The translations under genes were made by a program, and so were the position numbers. A stretch of DNA of 64,000 nucleotides, taken from assembly GCF_000971975.1 (NCBI RefSeq), contig NZ_LAQO01000001.1:124001-188000 (forward strand). Reading direction: 5' to 3'. The notes under the pieces are model-generated. The model worked only from the letters and a program-made list of their open reading frames with translations, searched no databases and was not told the DNA's origin. The DNA is from Paenibacillus algorifonticola (GTDB lineage: Bacteria; Bacillota; Bacilli; Paenibacillales; Paenibacillaceae). Of this stretch, positions 1 to 8,333 are shown in pieces. Within the stretch, counting starts at the first letter, position 1. Each line of letters opens with the position of its first letter.

Positions 1-1348
1 CATGCCATGGCGCTACAATCGCATCCGCAGAATCCGTCGATTGGGCGCTGGGCAGGTTGACCGGGCCAATGCCATATTTTTGAATAAAGTCATTATCCTT
101 GCCCTTCTCGGTGAACTGCTTCTTGCCGTCCTTCACTTCATATGTTACGCCTTCAATACCCCAAGTGTAGTACGTTTGGGCTTCTTCGCCAATGGCATAG
201 TCCAGAAATTTGAAGGCCAGCTCAGGGTTTTTGGCATTTTTGGAAATACCGAAAATCCGGCTCACTGGCGTACGGCCCACATAGAACTGGTCGCCATGTG
301 GCCCCTTCAGCGGCAAAATGCCTTGGATAAGTGGCTCCTCCGGGTTGTAGTCCGCGAATAGCGGGCTGTACACCATAGACGTATACCAGCTGAAGTTGAA
401 CGTCGCGCCGGTTATATTTTGCGAAAATCTCGATGTCACTTGATCCGCTGTCGTACTGGCAAAATCAACGCCCAGCAAACCGTCGTTATACAAGCCGTTC
501 AGGTAAGTCAAATACTCCTTGTAGACTGGCTCATAGTAACCATAGTGCACTTTGCTGCTGTCATCCGCGTAAAAATTACTCGATAAATCCAGGCCGAACA
601 CCGGGCCAAAGGCCATCGGTATAAATTTCGGGTCCATCGACATTGGAATTTCATCCTGCTTGCCATTGCCGTTCGGATCGTCTGTTTTGAATTTTTTCAG
701 CATTTCCGTAAATTCGTCAAGTGTTGTCGGCTCTTGAAGGCCTAGCTTTTTCAGCCATCTTTCATTCACCATAAACTCCGGCATGTAATTTTTCGTCAGC
801 GTCTGCTGCGGGATATAATACATTTTACCATCTGGAGTCGTGAGACTGGCTTTAATATCCGGCGATTTTTCATAAAGTTTTTTCAAATTGACGCCATATT
901 TCTCATACAGCTCATCAAGCGGCATAAACAGTCCACTATTCAAATATTTCATCGTCTGATCCGTGTCCGGCAAATAAACGATGTCAGGCAAATCCATGCC
1001 AGCTGCGAGGCGCGGCCCTACCGCATCCGGGTAGTTTTGCGGAGGCAGCAGCTCCCAGTTCACTTTAACATTGGCATTTTTCTCAATTTGCTTGACGATT
1101 TCTGCCGATGCCAGATCTACATTCGTTGTCCAGGCATTCGTTCCGAGGAAGGACAGCTCCTGATTAGGCTGGTCGGTAATCGGCCCCGAGCCGTTGTAAG
1201 CTGGCCCCGTTTCTGCTGCTGTGCTTGCCGCTGGTGCAGCATTTCCATCCGTAGCTGCCGGTGCTCCGCTGTTGCTGCAGCCCGCCACTGCCGTCGCCAA
1301 AATCATAACCGACAATACTTTTTTTGCCCCTTTTAACTGTTGTGCCAT
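1..1348 (-). CDS. ABC transporter solute-binding lipoprotein, LplA/YtcQ type (3' end outside window)
   Basis: Binds an extracellular carbohydrate and delivers it to the two permeases encoded just upstream. The ATG at 1346-1348 is preceded by a GGGAGG ribosome binding site. 449 codons are open to the left edge, so the C-terminus is missing. The N-terminus has a short basic stretch, a hydrophobic segment and a lipobox ending AVAGC with the lipidated Cys at residue 24, then an Ala/Ser/Thr-rich linker and the type 1 solute-binding fold (DLPDIVYLPD; DPNGNGKQDE, a calcium-loop-like motif common in this family). It is the last visible gene of an operon read from 3205 to the left, 45 bases after the second permease. 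Family assignment is firm. The substrate is inferred: LplA/YtcQ relatives import oligosaccharides such as rhamnogalacturonan fragments, which suits the pectate-lyase-like remnant next to the operon. Confidence 0.93.
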   Translation of the reverse strand, partial: MAQQLKGAKKVLSVMILATAVAGCSNSGAPAATDGNAAPAASTAAETGPAYNGSGPITDQPNQELSFLGTNAWTTNVDLASAEIVKQIEKNANVKVNWELLPPQNYPDAVGPRLAAGMDLPDIVYLPDTDQTMKYLNSGLFMPLDELYEKYGVNLKKLYEKSPDIKASLTTPDGKMYYIPQQTLTKNYMPEFMVNERWLKKLGLQEPTTLDEFTEMLKKFKTDDPNGNGKQDEIPMSMDPKFIPMAFGPVFGLDLSSNFYADDSSKVHYGYYEPVYKEYLTYLNGLYNDGLLGVDFASTTADQVTSRFSQNITGATFNFSWYTSMVYSPLFADYNPEEPLIQGILPLKGPHGDQFYVGRTPVSRIFGISKNAKNPELAFKFLDYAIGEEAQTYYTWGIEGVTYEVKDGKKQFTEKGKDNDFIQKYGIGPVNLPSAQSTDSADAIVAPWH

Positions 1349-1393
1349 TTAATGTTCCCTCCCAATAGTAAAAGCCGAGTTTACAAGCGGTCG

Positions 1394-2275
1394 TTAGCCT
1401 TTCACTGCGCCCAGCGTAATGCCTTTAACGAAATAACGCTGGATAAAGGGGTAAATCATAATAATGGGCAAAATGCTTACGACGATGGATACATATCTGA
1501 CCTGCAGAGAAGATACCGCAAGCGCTCCTGTCGACGTGGCCCCGCCCATACGCTGCATAATTTCCGGGGATGCCATAATGAGCACCCTTCGCAGAAAAAT
1601 TTGCAGCGGCTGCAGCTCCTGGTTGCCTAAATAAAGCAGCGCCGAGAAAAAATTGTTCCAGTGAAACACCGCGTAATACAAGGTCAGCACCGCAAGCGTT
1701 GGCTTGACGATCGGTACGGCGAGCCGGAACAGCATCGTAATATCATTCGCTCCGTCGATGGAGGCGCTCTCGAAAATTTCCTTTGGAATGCCTTCAAAGG
1801 CCGAGCGGCAAATCATGACGTTGAACGTAATGACAAGCACCGGAACGACCATGACCCACCTCGTGTTGTAGAGGCCAAGCGTCGTCAGCAGCATGTAAAG
1901 CGGAATTAATCCACCGGAAAAATACATCGTAAACGCAATGAAGAAATTCAGCTTGCGTCTAAGGAAAAAATGCGATCTGGACAAAGGAAACGCGGCCAGG
2001 CAGGTGGCGACAATGTTCAGCGTCGTTCCGACAACGGTGTACCATACCGTATTGTAAAAGGAAACCCACAGCTCCTTGTACTGAAGCACCATTTTATACC
2101 CCGAAATCGTGAAATCGACTGGATATAAAAACACCTGCTGCTTGTCAATCGCGCTGACGGAGCTGAACGATACGCTGACGACATATAAGAAAGGATATAA
2201 GGTTACGAGAATGGCAAGACAAGTGATGAAATACACGAGGCCATAATAAATCAGATCTGTGCTAGATTTTTTCAT
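1394..2275 (-). CDS. Carbohydrate ABC transporter permease, LplC/YtcP (MalG-like) type
   Basis: Inner-membrane permease of an importer that takes up a sugar or oligosaccharide and would pair with the permease at 2288-3205. It has 293 residues with about six hydrophobic segments and the EAA cytoplasmic loop that contacts the ATPase (IDGANDITMLFRLAVPIVKPT region, about residues 180-200). The C-terminus FVKGITLGAVKG is typical of LplC-like proteins. ATG start behind AAAGGAG with 5 bases spacing. It starts 12 bases after the upstream permease, so the two are surely co-transcribed. No ATP-binding subunit is encoded in the operon, which is usual for this class: a shared MsmX-type ATPase encoded elsewhere normally energises it (family knowledge, not seen here). 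Confidence 0.95.
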   Translation of the reverse strand: MKKSSTDLIYYGLVYFITCLAILVTLYPFLYVVSVSFSSVSAIDKQQVFLYPVDFTISGYKMVLQYKELWVSFYNTVWYTVVGTTLNIVATCLAAFPLSRSHFFLRRKLNFFIAFTMYFSGGLIPLYMLLTTLGLYNTRWVMVVPVLVITFNVMICRSAFEGIPKEIFESASIDGANDITMLFRLAVPIVKPTLAVLTLYYAVFHWNNFFSALLYLGNQELQPLQIFLRRVLIMASPEIMQRMGGATSTGALAVSSLQVRYVSIVVSILPIIMIYPFIQRYFVKGITLGAVKG

Positions 2276-2287
2276 ACCAGACTCCTT

Positions 2288-3205
2288 TTACCATAGCGAC
2301 ATGTTCGTTGCCCGACGAGTCAATTGGTTCGCGGCAAACACGAGAATAAAAGTAATGATGGAATTAAATACGCCAATAGCTGTCGCAAAGCTGTAGTTTT
2401 GCCCGATGATACCCATGCGGTATACATAGGTGGATAGCACATCTCCCGTTTCATACGTTGCTGCATTATAGAGCAGGTATACCTTCTCGAAGCCTACGCT
2501 CATAATGCCTCCAAGCGACAGCAGCAGCAAAATAATAATCGTAGGTTTAATGCTTGGAAGCGTTAAATGCCATAACTCCTGAAATTTGTTGACCCCATCG
2601 ATTTTTCCTGAATCATACATTTCTGGATCAATGCTCATGATGGCTGCAATGTAGATAATTGAGCTAAAGCCGAAGCTTTGCCATATGTCCGAGCTGGTGA
2701 AAATCGTTCGAAACCATCCTGGCTCCATCATGAAATTAACTCGTTCAAGTCCTATCTTCTCCAGCAAAATGTTGACGATGCCATCCGTCGGCGACAGGAA
2801 ATTGATCAGCATGCCGGCAATGACAACGGTTGAAATAAAATGCGGCAAATACGTAATCGTTTGGGCGAAGCGTTTGAATGCCCTATTTTTAATTTCCACT
2901 ACGCAAATCGCGAATAAAATCGGAATCGGAAAGCCGAACAGCAGCGGTAGAAAAGCAAGCAAAAAGGTGTTGCGAAGCAGCCTCCAAAAATAAATCGAAT
3001 CATAAAATTGAATGAACCATTTTAATCCCACCCAATCTCCGCTGAAAATGCCCTTTCCCGGCGTAAAGTTTTTGAAAGCCATGATGACGCCCGGCATTGG
3101 AAAATACATAATAACCAAATAATAAATAAAAATAGGGGAAAACATGAGCAGTAAATATTTGTCCCGTTTGACTAGCCTAATCAGAGTCGCAGTGCGGCTA
3201 TTCAA
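2288..3205 (-). CDS. Carbohydrate ABC transporter permease, LplB/YteP (MalF-like) type
   Basis: First gene of the importer operon. It has 305 residues and about six membrane spans. The EAA loop is visible at about residues 195-220 (DGVNKFQELWHLTLPSIKP). The sequence DKYLLLMFSPIFIYYLVIMY at the N-terminus and a C-terminus of the NQLTRRATNMSLW kind are characteristic of the LplB/YteP branch. The start is TTG at 3203-3205 with GGGAG nine bases upstream. The 250 bases upstream hold a promoter-like pair, two LacI-type operator sequences and a cre-like site, so expression is probably inducible by its sugar and subject to carbon catabolite control. Substrate unproven. Confidence 0.94.
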   Translation of the reverse strand: MNSRTATLIRLVKRDKYLLLMFSPIFIYYLVIMYFPMPGVIMAFKNFTPGKGIFSGDWVGLKWFIQFYDSIYFWRLLRNTFLLAFLPLLFGFPIPILFAICVVEIKNRAFKRFAQTITYLPHFISTVVIAGMLINFLSPTDGIVNILLEKIGLERVNFMMEPGWFRTIFTSSDIWQSFGFSSIIYIAAIMSIDPEMYDSGKIDGVNKFQELWHLTLPSIKPTIIILLLLSLGGIMSVGFEKVYLLYNAATYETGDVLSTYVYRMGIIGQNYSFATAIGVFNSIITFILVFAANQLTRRATNMSLW

Positions 3206-3227
3206 TAAAATCCACTCCCTTCAGTTT

Positions 3228-3246
3228 AAATTTACAACGTTTGAAA
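3228..3246. promoter_or_regulatory. LacI-family-like operator, downstream copy
   Basis: Contains AAATTTACAACGTT (3228-3241), identical to the left half of the perfect palindrome at 3316-3337, followed by an imperfect right half. The central ACAACGTT around a CG dyad is the LacI/GalR signature. It lies just downstream of the predicted -10 of the operon and close to its likely transcription start, the position expected for a repressor. The centres of the two sites are 88 bases apart. Repressor unknown; not in this window. Confidence 0.55.
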
Positions 3247-3251
3247 AATTG

Positions 3252-3281
3252 AATATGATGCTGACTCTAATCAACGATCAA
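3252..3281 (-). promoter_or_regulatory. Possible sigma-A promoter of the sugar importer operon
   Basis: On the minus strand, TTGATC (3276-3281) and CATATT (3252-3257) are separated by 18 bases and lie 47 bases upstream of the TTG start of the first permease. The match is moderate; alternative pairs shifted by a few bases exist. Placement between two operator-like sequences supports it. Confidence 0.4.
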
Positions 3282-3315
3282 CAGGCAAAGTTACTACTCA
3301 TCATCCCCTTTAACA

Positions 3316-3337
3316 AAATTTACAACGTTGTAAATTT
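3316..3337. promoter_or_regulatory. LacI-family-like operator, perfect 22-base palindrome
   Basis: The segment 3316-3337 is a perfect inverted repeat with the core TTTACAACGTTGTAAA centred between 3326 and 3327. A CG-centred palindrome of this kind is characteristic of LacI/GalR regulators. With the half-conserved copy at 3228-3246 it could support looping or cooperative binding. Strong as a sequence pattern; regulator and effector are inferred. Confidence 0.65.
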
Positions 3338-3344
3338 AGAATAA

Positions 3345-3360
3345 ATGTATGCGTTTTCAT
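3345..3360. promoter_or_regulatory. cre-like site (CcpA binding)
   Basis: Read on the minus strand, ATGAAAACGCATACA (3346-3360) fits the cre consensus WTGNAANCGNWNNCA at every specified position. It lies just upstream of the palindromic operator of the importer operon. A second, weaker match (ATGAAAACGATTTAG, plus strand, from 3401) shares a 10-base inverted repeat with it (3352-3361 against 3400-3409). Catabolite control of a sugar importer is expected; whether CcpA represses or activates from this position is not clear. Confidence 0.55.
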
Positions 3361-3456
3361 TACGTTTTTATCATTCTAGCAGTTTATTTTCGTTTTGGCA
3401 ATGAAAACGATTTAGAATTTTTCGAAGCCCCGTCAGCACTCGGTTTCAGCGTTTGC

Positions 3457-3720
3457 TTAATGGGGTCCGGCATTCGCTTGCACGATATTCGGCACATCCA
3501 GAACAGCATTCAGCGAATAGCTGTAAGGGAACAGCAGCGATGATGGGAATGCAGCTCCAGTGGCCGATGTTCCAGTTGTCTGGTTGTAATAATTGTTGCG
3601 CTCATAGAACGTATAGGTATGTGAAGAGCTGTCTAGTCCAACCTGGTTGCTTTGATTCGTTTTGTAAAAATAATTGCGTTCGGAATAAATGACGCTGCCT
3701 GCTGCAGAAGGCTTTAGCAA
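3457..3720 (-). pseudogene. C-terminal remnant of a pectate-lyase-like secreted enzyme
   Basis: An 87-codon open frame (TTG 3718-3720 to TAA at 3457) with a stop a few codons upstream and no ribosome binding site. The translation looks like the end of a parallel beta-helix lyase of family PL1: alternating Tyr/Asn-rich strands (VIYSERNYFYKT, FYERNNYYNQ), then PYSYSLNAVLDVPNIVQANAG, close to the usual pectate lyase tail. Signal peptide and catalytic core are absent, so this is read as a truncated gene left between the exporter's terminator and the importer's control region. It supports plant cell-wall sugar use as the operon's original role. Other right-handed beta-helix enzymes are possible. 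Confidence 0.5.
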
Positions 3721-3760
3721 CCTCTCACTTTATGAGCGCGGCTACCTCCATTTTTCGTAG

Positions 3761-3788
3761 AAAAAGGAGCAGACCGATGGCCTGCTCC
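3761..3788 (-). terminator. Rho-independent terminator of the DHA2 exporter gene
   Basis: GGAGCAG (3766-3772) pairs with CTGCTCC (3782-3788) across a nine-base loop. On the minus strand it is followed by five T (3761-3765). It sits 17 bases after the exporter stop codon. Confidence 0.8.
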
Positions 3789-3804
3789 CTTCCCTCGCTA
3801 TTCC

Positions 3805-5343
3805 TTATTTCCCCTTTGCCAATTTCCCTGCCTGCATCCGTTCTCGCTCAATCAGTTCTTTCATCGAGGCATTACCCATCAGCAGCACACAAGCTAGCGC
3901 CAGTACGGCCGGCACAATCGACCACATGAATGTTGTTGAAATCGAATGCGACAGCGCACTGATGATTTTATCCATCACTTCTGCCGGAATCGACTCCCGT
4001 TTTTCAGGGGTTAAAATTTGCCGAACATTTTCAGAGGGAAGCGCCGCGCCGCCACTGCTGCCTGAAAATGCGTCAGTCATGCCATTCGTGAAGCTGTTGC
4101 GCTGAATAATCCCAAACACGGTAATGCCCACCGTCATCCCGAATGAACGGATAAACGACATCGTGGCATTCGCTGAACCGCGCTGCCTCATATCGAAGCT
4201 GTGGATGGTGGACATCCCAAGCACCGAGAACGAGAAGCCGATGCCAAAGCCCGTAATAAACATATAAAAGGCAAGCGTCCATTTGGTCGTTTCCGGACTG
4301 ATCGTTGAAAGCAGCACAATGCCTGCAATAAAAATAATGGCGGAAAGCACCATAACATTGCGATAAGGCATTTTATTCGCGAGAAAACCACCCATTTGCG
4401 CTGCGAATACCGAGCCTAACGTCATGGGGAGCAGCATCAGACCAGAGCTAGTAGCGGTACCACCGTATACCCCCTGCACAAAAATCGGAATGTACAAAGC
4501 TGCCGTAATAAAGGCTGCGCCATAAAATAGTGCAGCTCCCGTACTTGCGCCATACAGACGCACACGGAACATTTTGAACGAAATAATCGGCTCAGCCGCC
4601 TTGCGTTCAACAAAAATGAAAATAATAAACAATATAGCGAAAGTCGCGAACAGCCCTAAAATTTGGGCAGAATCCCAAGCATATTCATTGCCGCCAAGCT
4701 CAAGAGCGAACATTAAGCTGACAATCGAGCCCACCAGTGTTGCGGCTCCCCACCAGTCAATTTTCTGCTTGGAGTGTTCCATCGATTCCTTGTAAAACAA
4801 TAAAATAAACAATAAAGCTACAATACCGAATGGAATATTAATATAAAAAATCCAGCGCCAGTTAATGTAGTCGGTAAAATAAGCGCCAACTAGCGGGCCG
4901 AACAAGCTTGAAGTACCGAATACGGCTCCAAACAAACCGCCCATTTTGCCCCGCTTTTCAGCTGGAAAAACGTCAAATACAATCGTGAAGGCAATCGGCA
5001 GCATGGCGCCGCCGCCGATACCTTGAATAGCCCGGTAAATACTAAGCTGTGTGATCGACTCTGCGGTTCCGCACAAAACCGATCCCAGCAAAAACAAGAA
5101 AATCCCTAATATAAAAAAACGTTTTCTGCCGTACATGTCGGACAGCTTGCCGAAAATCGGCATTCCCGCCATCTCCGTGACCAAATAAGCGGAAGTCACC
5201 CAAACAAATTTGTCGATGCCGCCCAGATCGCTTACAATCGTTGCCATTGCCGTTGACACAATCGTATTATCGATCGATGCCACGAAGATGGCTAGCAGTA
5301 AGCCCGCTACGACGAAGCCAAGTCTACTTTGATTCGCAGACAT
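3805..5343 (-). CDS. MFS multidrug exporter, DHA2 (EmrB/QacA) family
   Basis: Proton-driven efflux protein of the cytoplasmic membrane, probably with 14 membrane helices. It starts at ATG 5341-5343 (512 residues), because AAGGGGG (5352-5358) is eight bases away; the in-frame TTG at 5349 would be too close. Visible features: ASIDNTIVSTAMATI in helix 1 (motif D1 of DHA2), motif A GKLSDMYGRKR at about residue 65, RAIQGIGGGAM (motif B, with the conserved Arg) and the motif C region GTSSLFGPLVGAYF at about residue 145. A TATAAT (minus strand, 5425-5430) lies 82 bases upstream, near a CCAAT...ATTGG inverted repeat that might bind a regulator. It is an insertion next to recO relative to Bacillus. 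Substrate unknown. Confidence 0.93.
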   Translation of the reverse strand: MSANQSRLGFVVAGLLLAIFVASIDNTIVSTAMATIVSDLGGIDKFVWVTSAYLVTEMAGMPIFGKLSDMYGRKRFFILGIFLFLLGSVLCGTAESITQLSIYRAIQGIGGGAMLPIAFTIVFDVFPAEKRGKMGGLFGAVFGTSSLFGPLVGAYFTDYINWRWIFYINIPFGIVALLFILLFYKESMEHSKQKIDWWGAATLVGSIVSLMFALELGGNEYAWDSAQILGLFATFAILFIIFIFVERKAAEPIISFKMFRVRLYGASTGAALFYGAAFITAALYIPIFVQGVYGGTATSSGLMLLPMTLGSVFAAQMGGFLANKMPYRNVMVLSAIIFIAGIVLLSTISPETTKWTLAFYMFITGFGIGFSFSVLGMSTIHSFDMRQRGSANATMSFIRSFGMTVGITVFGIIQRNSFTNGMTDAFSGSSGGAALPSENVRQILTPEKRESIPAEVMDKIISALSHSISTTFMWSIVPAVLALACVLLMGNASMKELIERERMQAGKLAKGK

Positions 5344-5502
5344 GAACAATTCCCCCTTGAATTGATGTAAAATGCTTGAAAAGTTATCGTTGTAGCGTAA
5401 TGCCTTGCACTGTTTAGCTTTGTTATTATAACCAATCCTATCCTGTAGTCCTATTGGACGAGAGAACGAATAAAACGCTCGATCCTGGGACCGAACGTTA
5501 AT

Positions 5503-6249
5503 TTATAAGCTATATTTATCAAGCTGATCCAGAAAGCCGCGCGACTTCAGCGGAATGCCAATATGCAGATCCATTAGCATACGCATCACCTTCTTAAGCT
5601 CCTGCTTCGTTTCTGGCTTGACTTGAATAGAACCAAGCCTGCGCAAATCCATTCGGACAAATAACCGCAGCAGCTTATAGGCTGCTTCAGACAATACGAT
5701 GCCTTGGGGGTCTTTGTGGCCGCAGCGGCGGCATAATACACCACCAGCAGCTGCACTAATTCGGAAGGGAGTCTGCTCCCCGCCGCATTCCACACAATGA
5801 TCCAGTACAGGCGCATAGCCTGACATATCCAGCACTCTCATTTCGTAAAGATGAGACACAATTTGCGGGTCCTTCCCCTCCACCAAGCCGCTTAAATAAG
5901 CTTTCAGCTGCTCGAATAGAAATGAGCTGGATTCCTCCTCCTGTATCACTCTATCCGTTAATTCTGCCGCATAGGAAGCGTAAGCAGTCAGCTCCAGCTG
6001 CTCGCGAAGCAGATGGTTGGACGCCAAAATTTCACCATGGTTCAGCGTGCCGAGTCCACTTGTGCGAAAAAAAGTAAATTCAGCATATGTAAAGGGCTGC
6101 GCGAGAGAAGCATGCCTGCTCCGGGCCTTCTTCGCGCCGCGTATTAATATCCCTACTTTGCCATGCGTATTCGTCAACACATTAATAATTTTATTATTTT
6201 CCCCGTAATCCATGCTGCGAATAACGATGCCTTCCAAACGATACAGCAT
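5503..6249 (-). CDS. recO: DNA repair protein RecO
   Basis: Recombination mediator that helps load RecA on SSB-coated single-stranded DNA in the RecFOR pathway. The start is taken at ATG 6247-6249 (MLYRLEGIVIRS), preceded by GGGGGAG with seven bases spacing; the frame is open upstream but without homology. 248 residues, normal for the family. N-terminal OB fold (IVIRSMDYGENNKIINVLT), helical middle, and a zinc-binding pair CVECGG and CRRCGH at about residues 150-175. It lies 56 bases downstream of yqzL in the era-yqzL-recO order known from Bacillus. Confidence 0.97.
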   Translation of the reverse strand: MLYRLEGIVIRSMDYGENNKIINVLTNTHGKVGILIRGAKKARSRHASLAQPFTYAEFTFFRTSGLGTLNHGEILASNHLLREQLELTAYASYAAELTDRVIQEEESSSFLFEQLKAYLSGLVEGKDPQIVSHLYEMRVLDMSGYAPVLDHCVECGGEQTPFRISAAAGGVLCRRCGHKDPQGIVLSEAAYKLLRLFVRMDLRRLGSIQVKPETKQELKKVMRMLMDLHIGIPLKSRGFLDQLDKYSL

Positions 6250-6305
6250 ACTGAAACTCCCCCATGACCTACTTAAGACAGTCAGAAGGCTGCGAGCCCA
6301 CTGAA

Positions 6306-6464
6306 CTAAGGAGAAGCTTCTTCTAGCTCGGATGCCCATTCCTGGTCATCACCGAGCAAAGCGTTAGGATGATCCGCTTCTCCAAGTTGATCCATTTCCT
6401 TGTAGAGCATATAGGACTCCACATCACCGGTCAATGTAAAATACTTCCACGAAAAATTCCGCAA
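6306..6464 (-). CDS. yqzL: YqzL family small protein
   Basis: A 52-residue protein between era and recO. Translation from TTG 6462-6464: begins LRNFSWKYFTLTGDVESYML, continues with YKEMDQLGEADHP and ends EWASELEEASP. The FSWKYFxxTGDxxSYxLYKE block is the YqzL signature and the position is the same as in B. subtilis. AAAGGG lies nine bases upstream of the TTG; another TTG three codons earlier touches the ribosome binding site and is less likely. Acidic C-terminus. Function unknown in the family. Confidence 0.85.
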   Translation of the reverse strand: MRNFSWKYFTLTGDVESYMLYKEMDQLGEADHPNALLGDDQEWASELEEASP

Positions 6465-6572
6465 TCGTATCAACCCTTTCCGCCTCGGAAATGCTGCTCC
6501 AGACGGTATTAGATTGCGTTGATCGAATGAATGTTATCCTTAGCAATTTACGTCAAATTTAGAAGCAACCCA

Positions 6573-7496
6573 TTAGTCGTTTCTAAAGCCTAAATCTTTA
6601 AGCACTCTTTCCTGGTTGCGCCAGTCCTTCTTGACTTTGACCCATAGCTCAAGAAATGTACGGGAGCCAAGCAGCGCTTCAATATCGCGGCGCGCAAGCT
6701 TGCCAACTTCCTTAAGCAACGCACCTTTTTTGCCGATAATAATGCCCTTCTGGGAGTCGCGCTCGACATAGATGACACAGCCAATATAGACAACGCCATT
6801 CTCCTGCACCTTCATGTCCTCAATCGCAACCGCAATGGAATGCGGAATCTCCTCACGCGTCATATGCAAAATCTTCTCGCGCACCAGCTCCGTTACAACG
6901 AACTGCTCCGGATGATCCGTAATTTGATCGGCAGGGTAATATTGCGGGCCTTCTGGCAAATAGCGGATCAGCTGATCCATAAGCGTCTCCACATTATTGC
7001 CCTGCAGCGCAGAGATCGGAATGATTTCTGCAAAATCATATAAATCTTTATATTGCGTAATAATCGGCAGCAGCTGCTCTGGATCGATTTTGTCGATTTT
7101 GTTCAACACGAGAAAAATCGGCGTCTTGACCTTTTTCAGCTGCTCGATAATAAAACGGTCGCCGCCGCCAATGCCATCGGCTACATCAACAAGGAAAAGA
7201 GCAGCTTCGACTTCTTGAAGCGCGCTTTGCGCGGTTTTCATCATGTAGTCGCCAAGCTTGGATTGCGGCTTGTGAATGCCAGGCGTGTCCAGAAATACGA
7301 TTTGCGTATTGTCTTTCGTGTATACGCCATGAATTTTATTGCGTGTTGTTTGGGGCTTGTCCGACATAATGGCGATTTTCTGCCCGATCAGATGGTTCAT
7401 CAGCGTGGACTTGCCCACATTAGGTCGGCCGATGATGGCTACAAAGCCGGAACGAAATTTGCCGTTTGAACGGTTGTCAGTTGTAGGTGTACTCAT
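6573..7496 (-). CDS. era: GTPase Era
   Basis: Ribosome assembly GTPase that binds the 3' end of 16S rRNA. 307 residues. G1 GRPNVGKST at about residues 24-32, G2 region with QTTR, G3 DTPG, G4 NKID, and a C-terminal KH domain with the [12 protein letters not shown] loop. The ATG at 7494-7496 overlaps the cdd stop codon by one base, showing translational coupling. The order ybeY-dgkA-cdd-era is the conserved Firmicute arrangement. Confidence 0.98.
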   Translation of the reverse strand: MSTPTTDNRSNGKFRSGFVAIIGRPNVGKSTLMNHLIGQKIAIMSDKPQTTRNKIHGVYTKDNTQIVFLDTPGIHKPQSKLGDYMMKTAQSALQEVEAALFLVDVADGIGGGDRFIIEQLKKVKTPIFLVLNKIDKIDPEQLLPIITQYKDLYDFAEIIPISALQGNNVETLMDQLIRYLPEGPQYYPADQITDHPEQFVVTELVREKILHMTREEIPHSIAVAIEDMKVQENGVVYIGCVIYVERDSQKGIIIGKKGALLKEVGKLARRDIEALLGSRTFLELWVKVKKDWRNQERVLKDLGFRND

Positions 7497-7942
7497 TAGG
7501 CTTCAGCTTGCCCCTTTTTCAATACCATTGGTGTAAATGCGCCCGGCAGCAAGTCAGAGACGGTCGAAATCGACCAGTTGCCCCGCAGATTGCCCATAAT
7601 GACAGGCGTATCCGGGTAAAGCAGCTCAACGAGCACCTGGCGGCAAATTCCGCATGGCGTAATAGGTTCTTCCGTATTGCCAATAACTGCAATCGCCTGA
7701 AATTGACCTGGCTTCTTGCCATCGGCGATGGCCCGGAACATAGCTGTGCGCTCCGCGCAGTTTCCCGGACCATAAGCGGCATTTTCGACATTGCAGCCAA
7801 AGTGGACATGCCCGTCGTTGTCTAGCAGGGCAGCGCCAACATTGAACTTGGAATACGGCGTGTATGCCCGCGTCATCGCCTCTCCTGCCTGATTAAGCAG
7901 AGCAGCATAATTTTCCTGTAAACCTTCATAAGTGACTGTCAT
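7496..7942 (-). CDS. cdd: Cytidine deaminase
   Basis: Deaminates cytidine and deoxycytidine to uridine forms in pyrimidine salvage. 148 residues, homotetrameric zinc type. The CAERTAMF segment (zinc Cys and catalytic Glu, about residue 60) and PCGICRQVL (two more zinc Cys, about residue 97) are present, as is [12 protein letters not shown] near the N-terminus. Preceded by dgkA with an 18-base gap and followed by era with a one-base overlap. Confidence 0.97.
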   Translation of the reverse strand: MTVTYEGLQENYAALLNQAGEAMTRAYTPYSKFNVGAALLDNDGHVHFGCNVENAAYGPGNCAERTAMFRAIADGKKPGQFQAIAVIGNTEEPITPCGICRQVLVELLYPDTPVIMGNLRGNWSISTVSDLLPGAFTPMVLKKGQAEA

Positions 7943-7961
7943 TTATTATTAGCTCCCTCAA

Positions 7962-8333
7962 TTACTGGCTTCCCGCCGTTATTACATGCCATAATGGCGG
8001 GCCAAGAATAATAAAACCAATGAAGACGGCAAAGCATGCTGCCAGCAATACAGCACCAGCAGCAACATCTTTTGCCGTCTTAGCGAGCGCATGGCGCTCC
8101 GGGCTTGCAAGATCTACAACTTTTTCCACCGCAGTATTAACCATTTCTGCTACGATAACGAGCGCCATCGTAAGCAGCAGCATTACCCATTCCACACCTG
8201 TAAGCGATAGAAAAGCGCCGAGCAGAATGACCGCGGCAGCGACCAGCACATGAATGCGCATATGGCGCTCATTTTGTACAGCAAATGCTATGCCCGCCCA
8301 TGCAAATCCTAAACTGCGAATGAACTTTTTCAT
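7962..8333 (-). CDS. dgkA: Diacylglycerol/undecaprenol kinase family membrane protein
   Basis: Small integral membrane kinase with three helices, 123 residues. In Gram-positives this family mainly phosphorylates undecaprenol, recycling the lipid carrier for wall synthesis. The signature EMVNTAVEKVVDL (about residues 63-75) and AKDVAAGAVLL (about 86-96) carry the catalytic Glu and Asp. The start codon overlaps the ybeY stop by one base. Confidence 0.95.
   Translation of the reverse strand: MKKFIRSLGFAWAGIAFAVQNERHMRIHVLVAAAVILLGAFLSLTGVEWVMLLLTMALVIVAEMVNTAVEKVVDLASPERHALAKTAKDVAAGAVLLAACFAVFIGFIILGPPLWHVITAGSQ

Noticed and set aside
3400..3414. Second cre site (ATGAAAACGATTTAG)
   Set aside because: The last two specified consensus bases do not match; kept only as a comment on the better site at 3346-3360.
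5503..6339. Longer RecO starting at 6339
   Set aside because: The extra 30 residues overlap the end of yqzL and are not family sequence; ATG 6249 has a good ribosome binding site.
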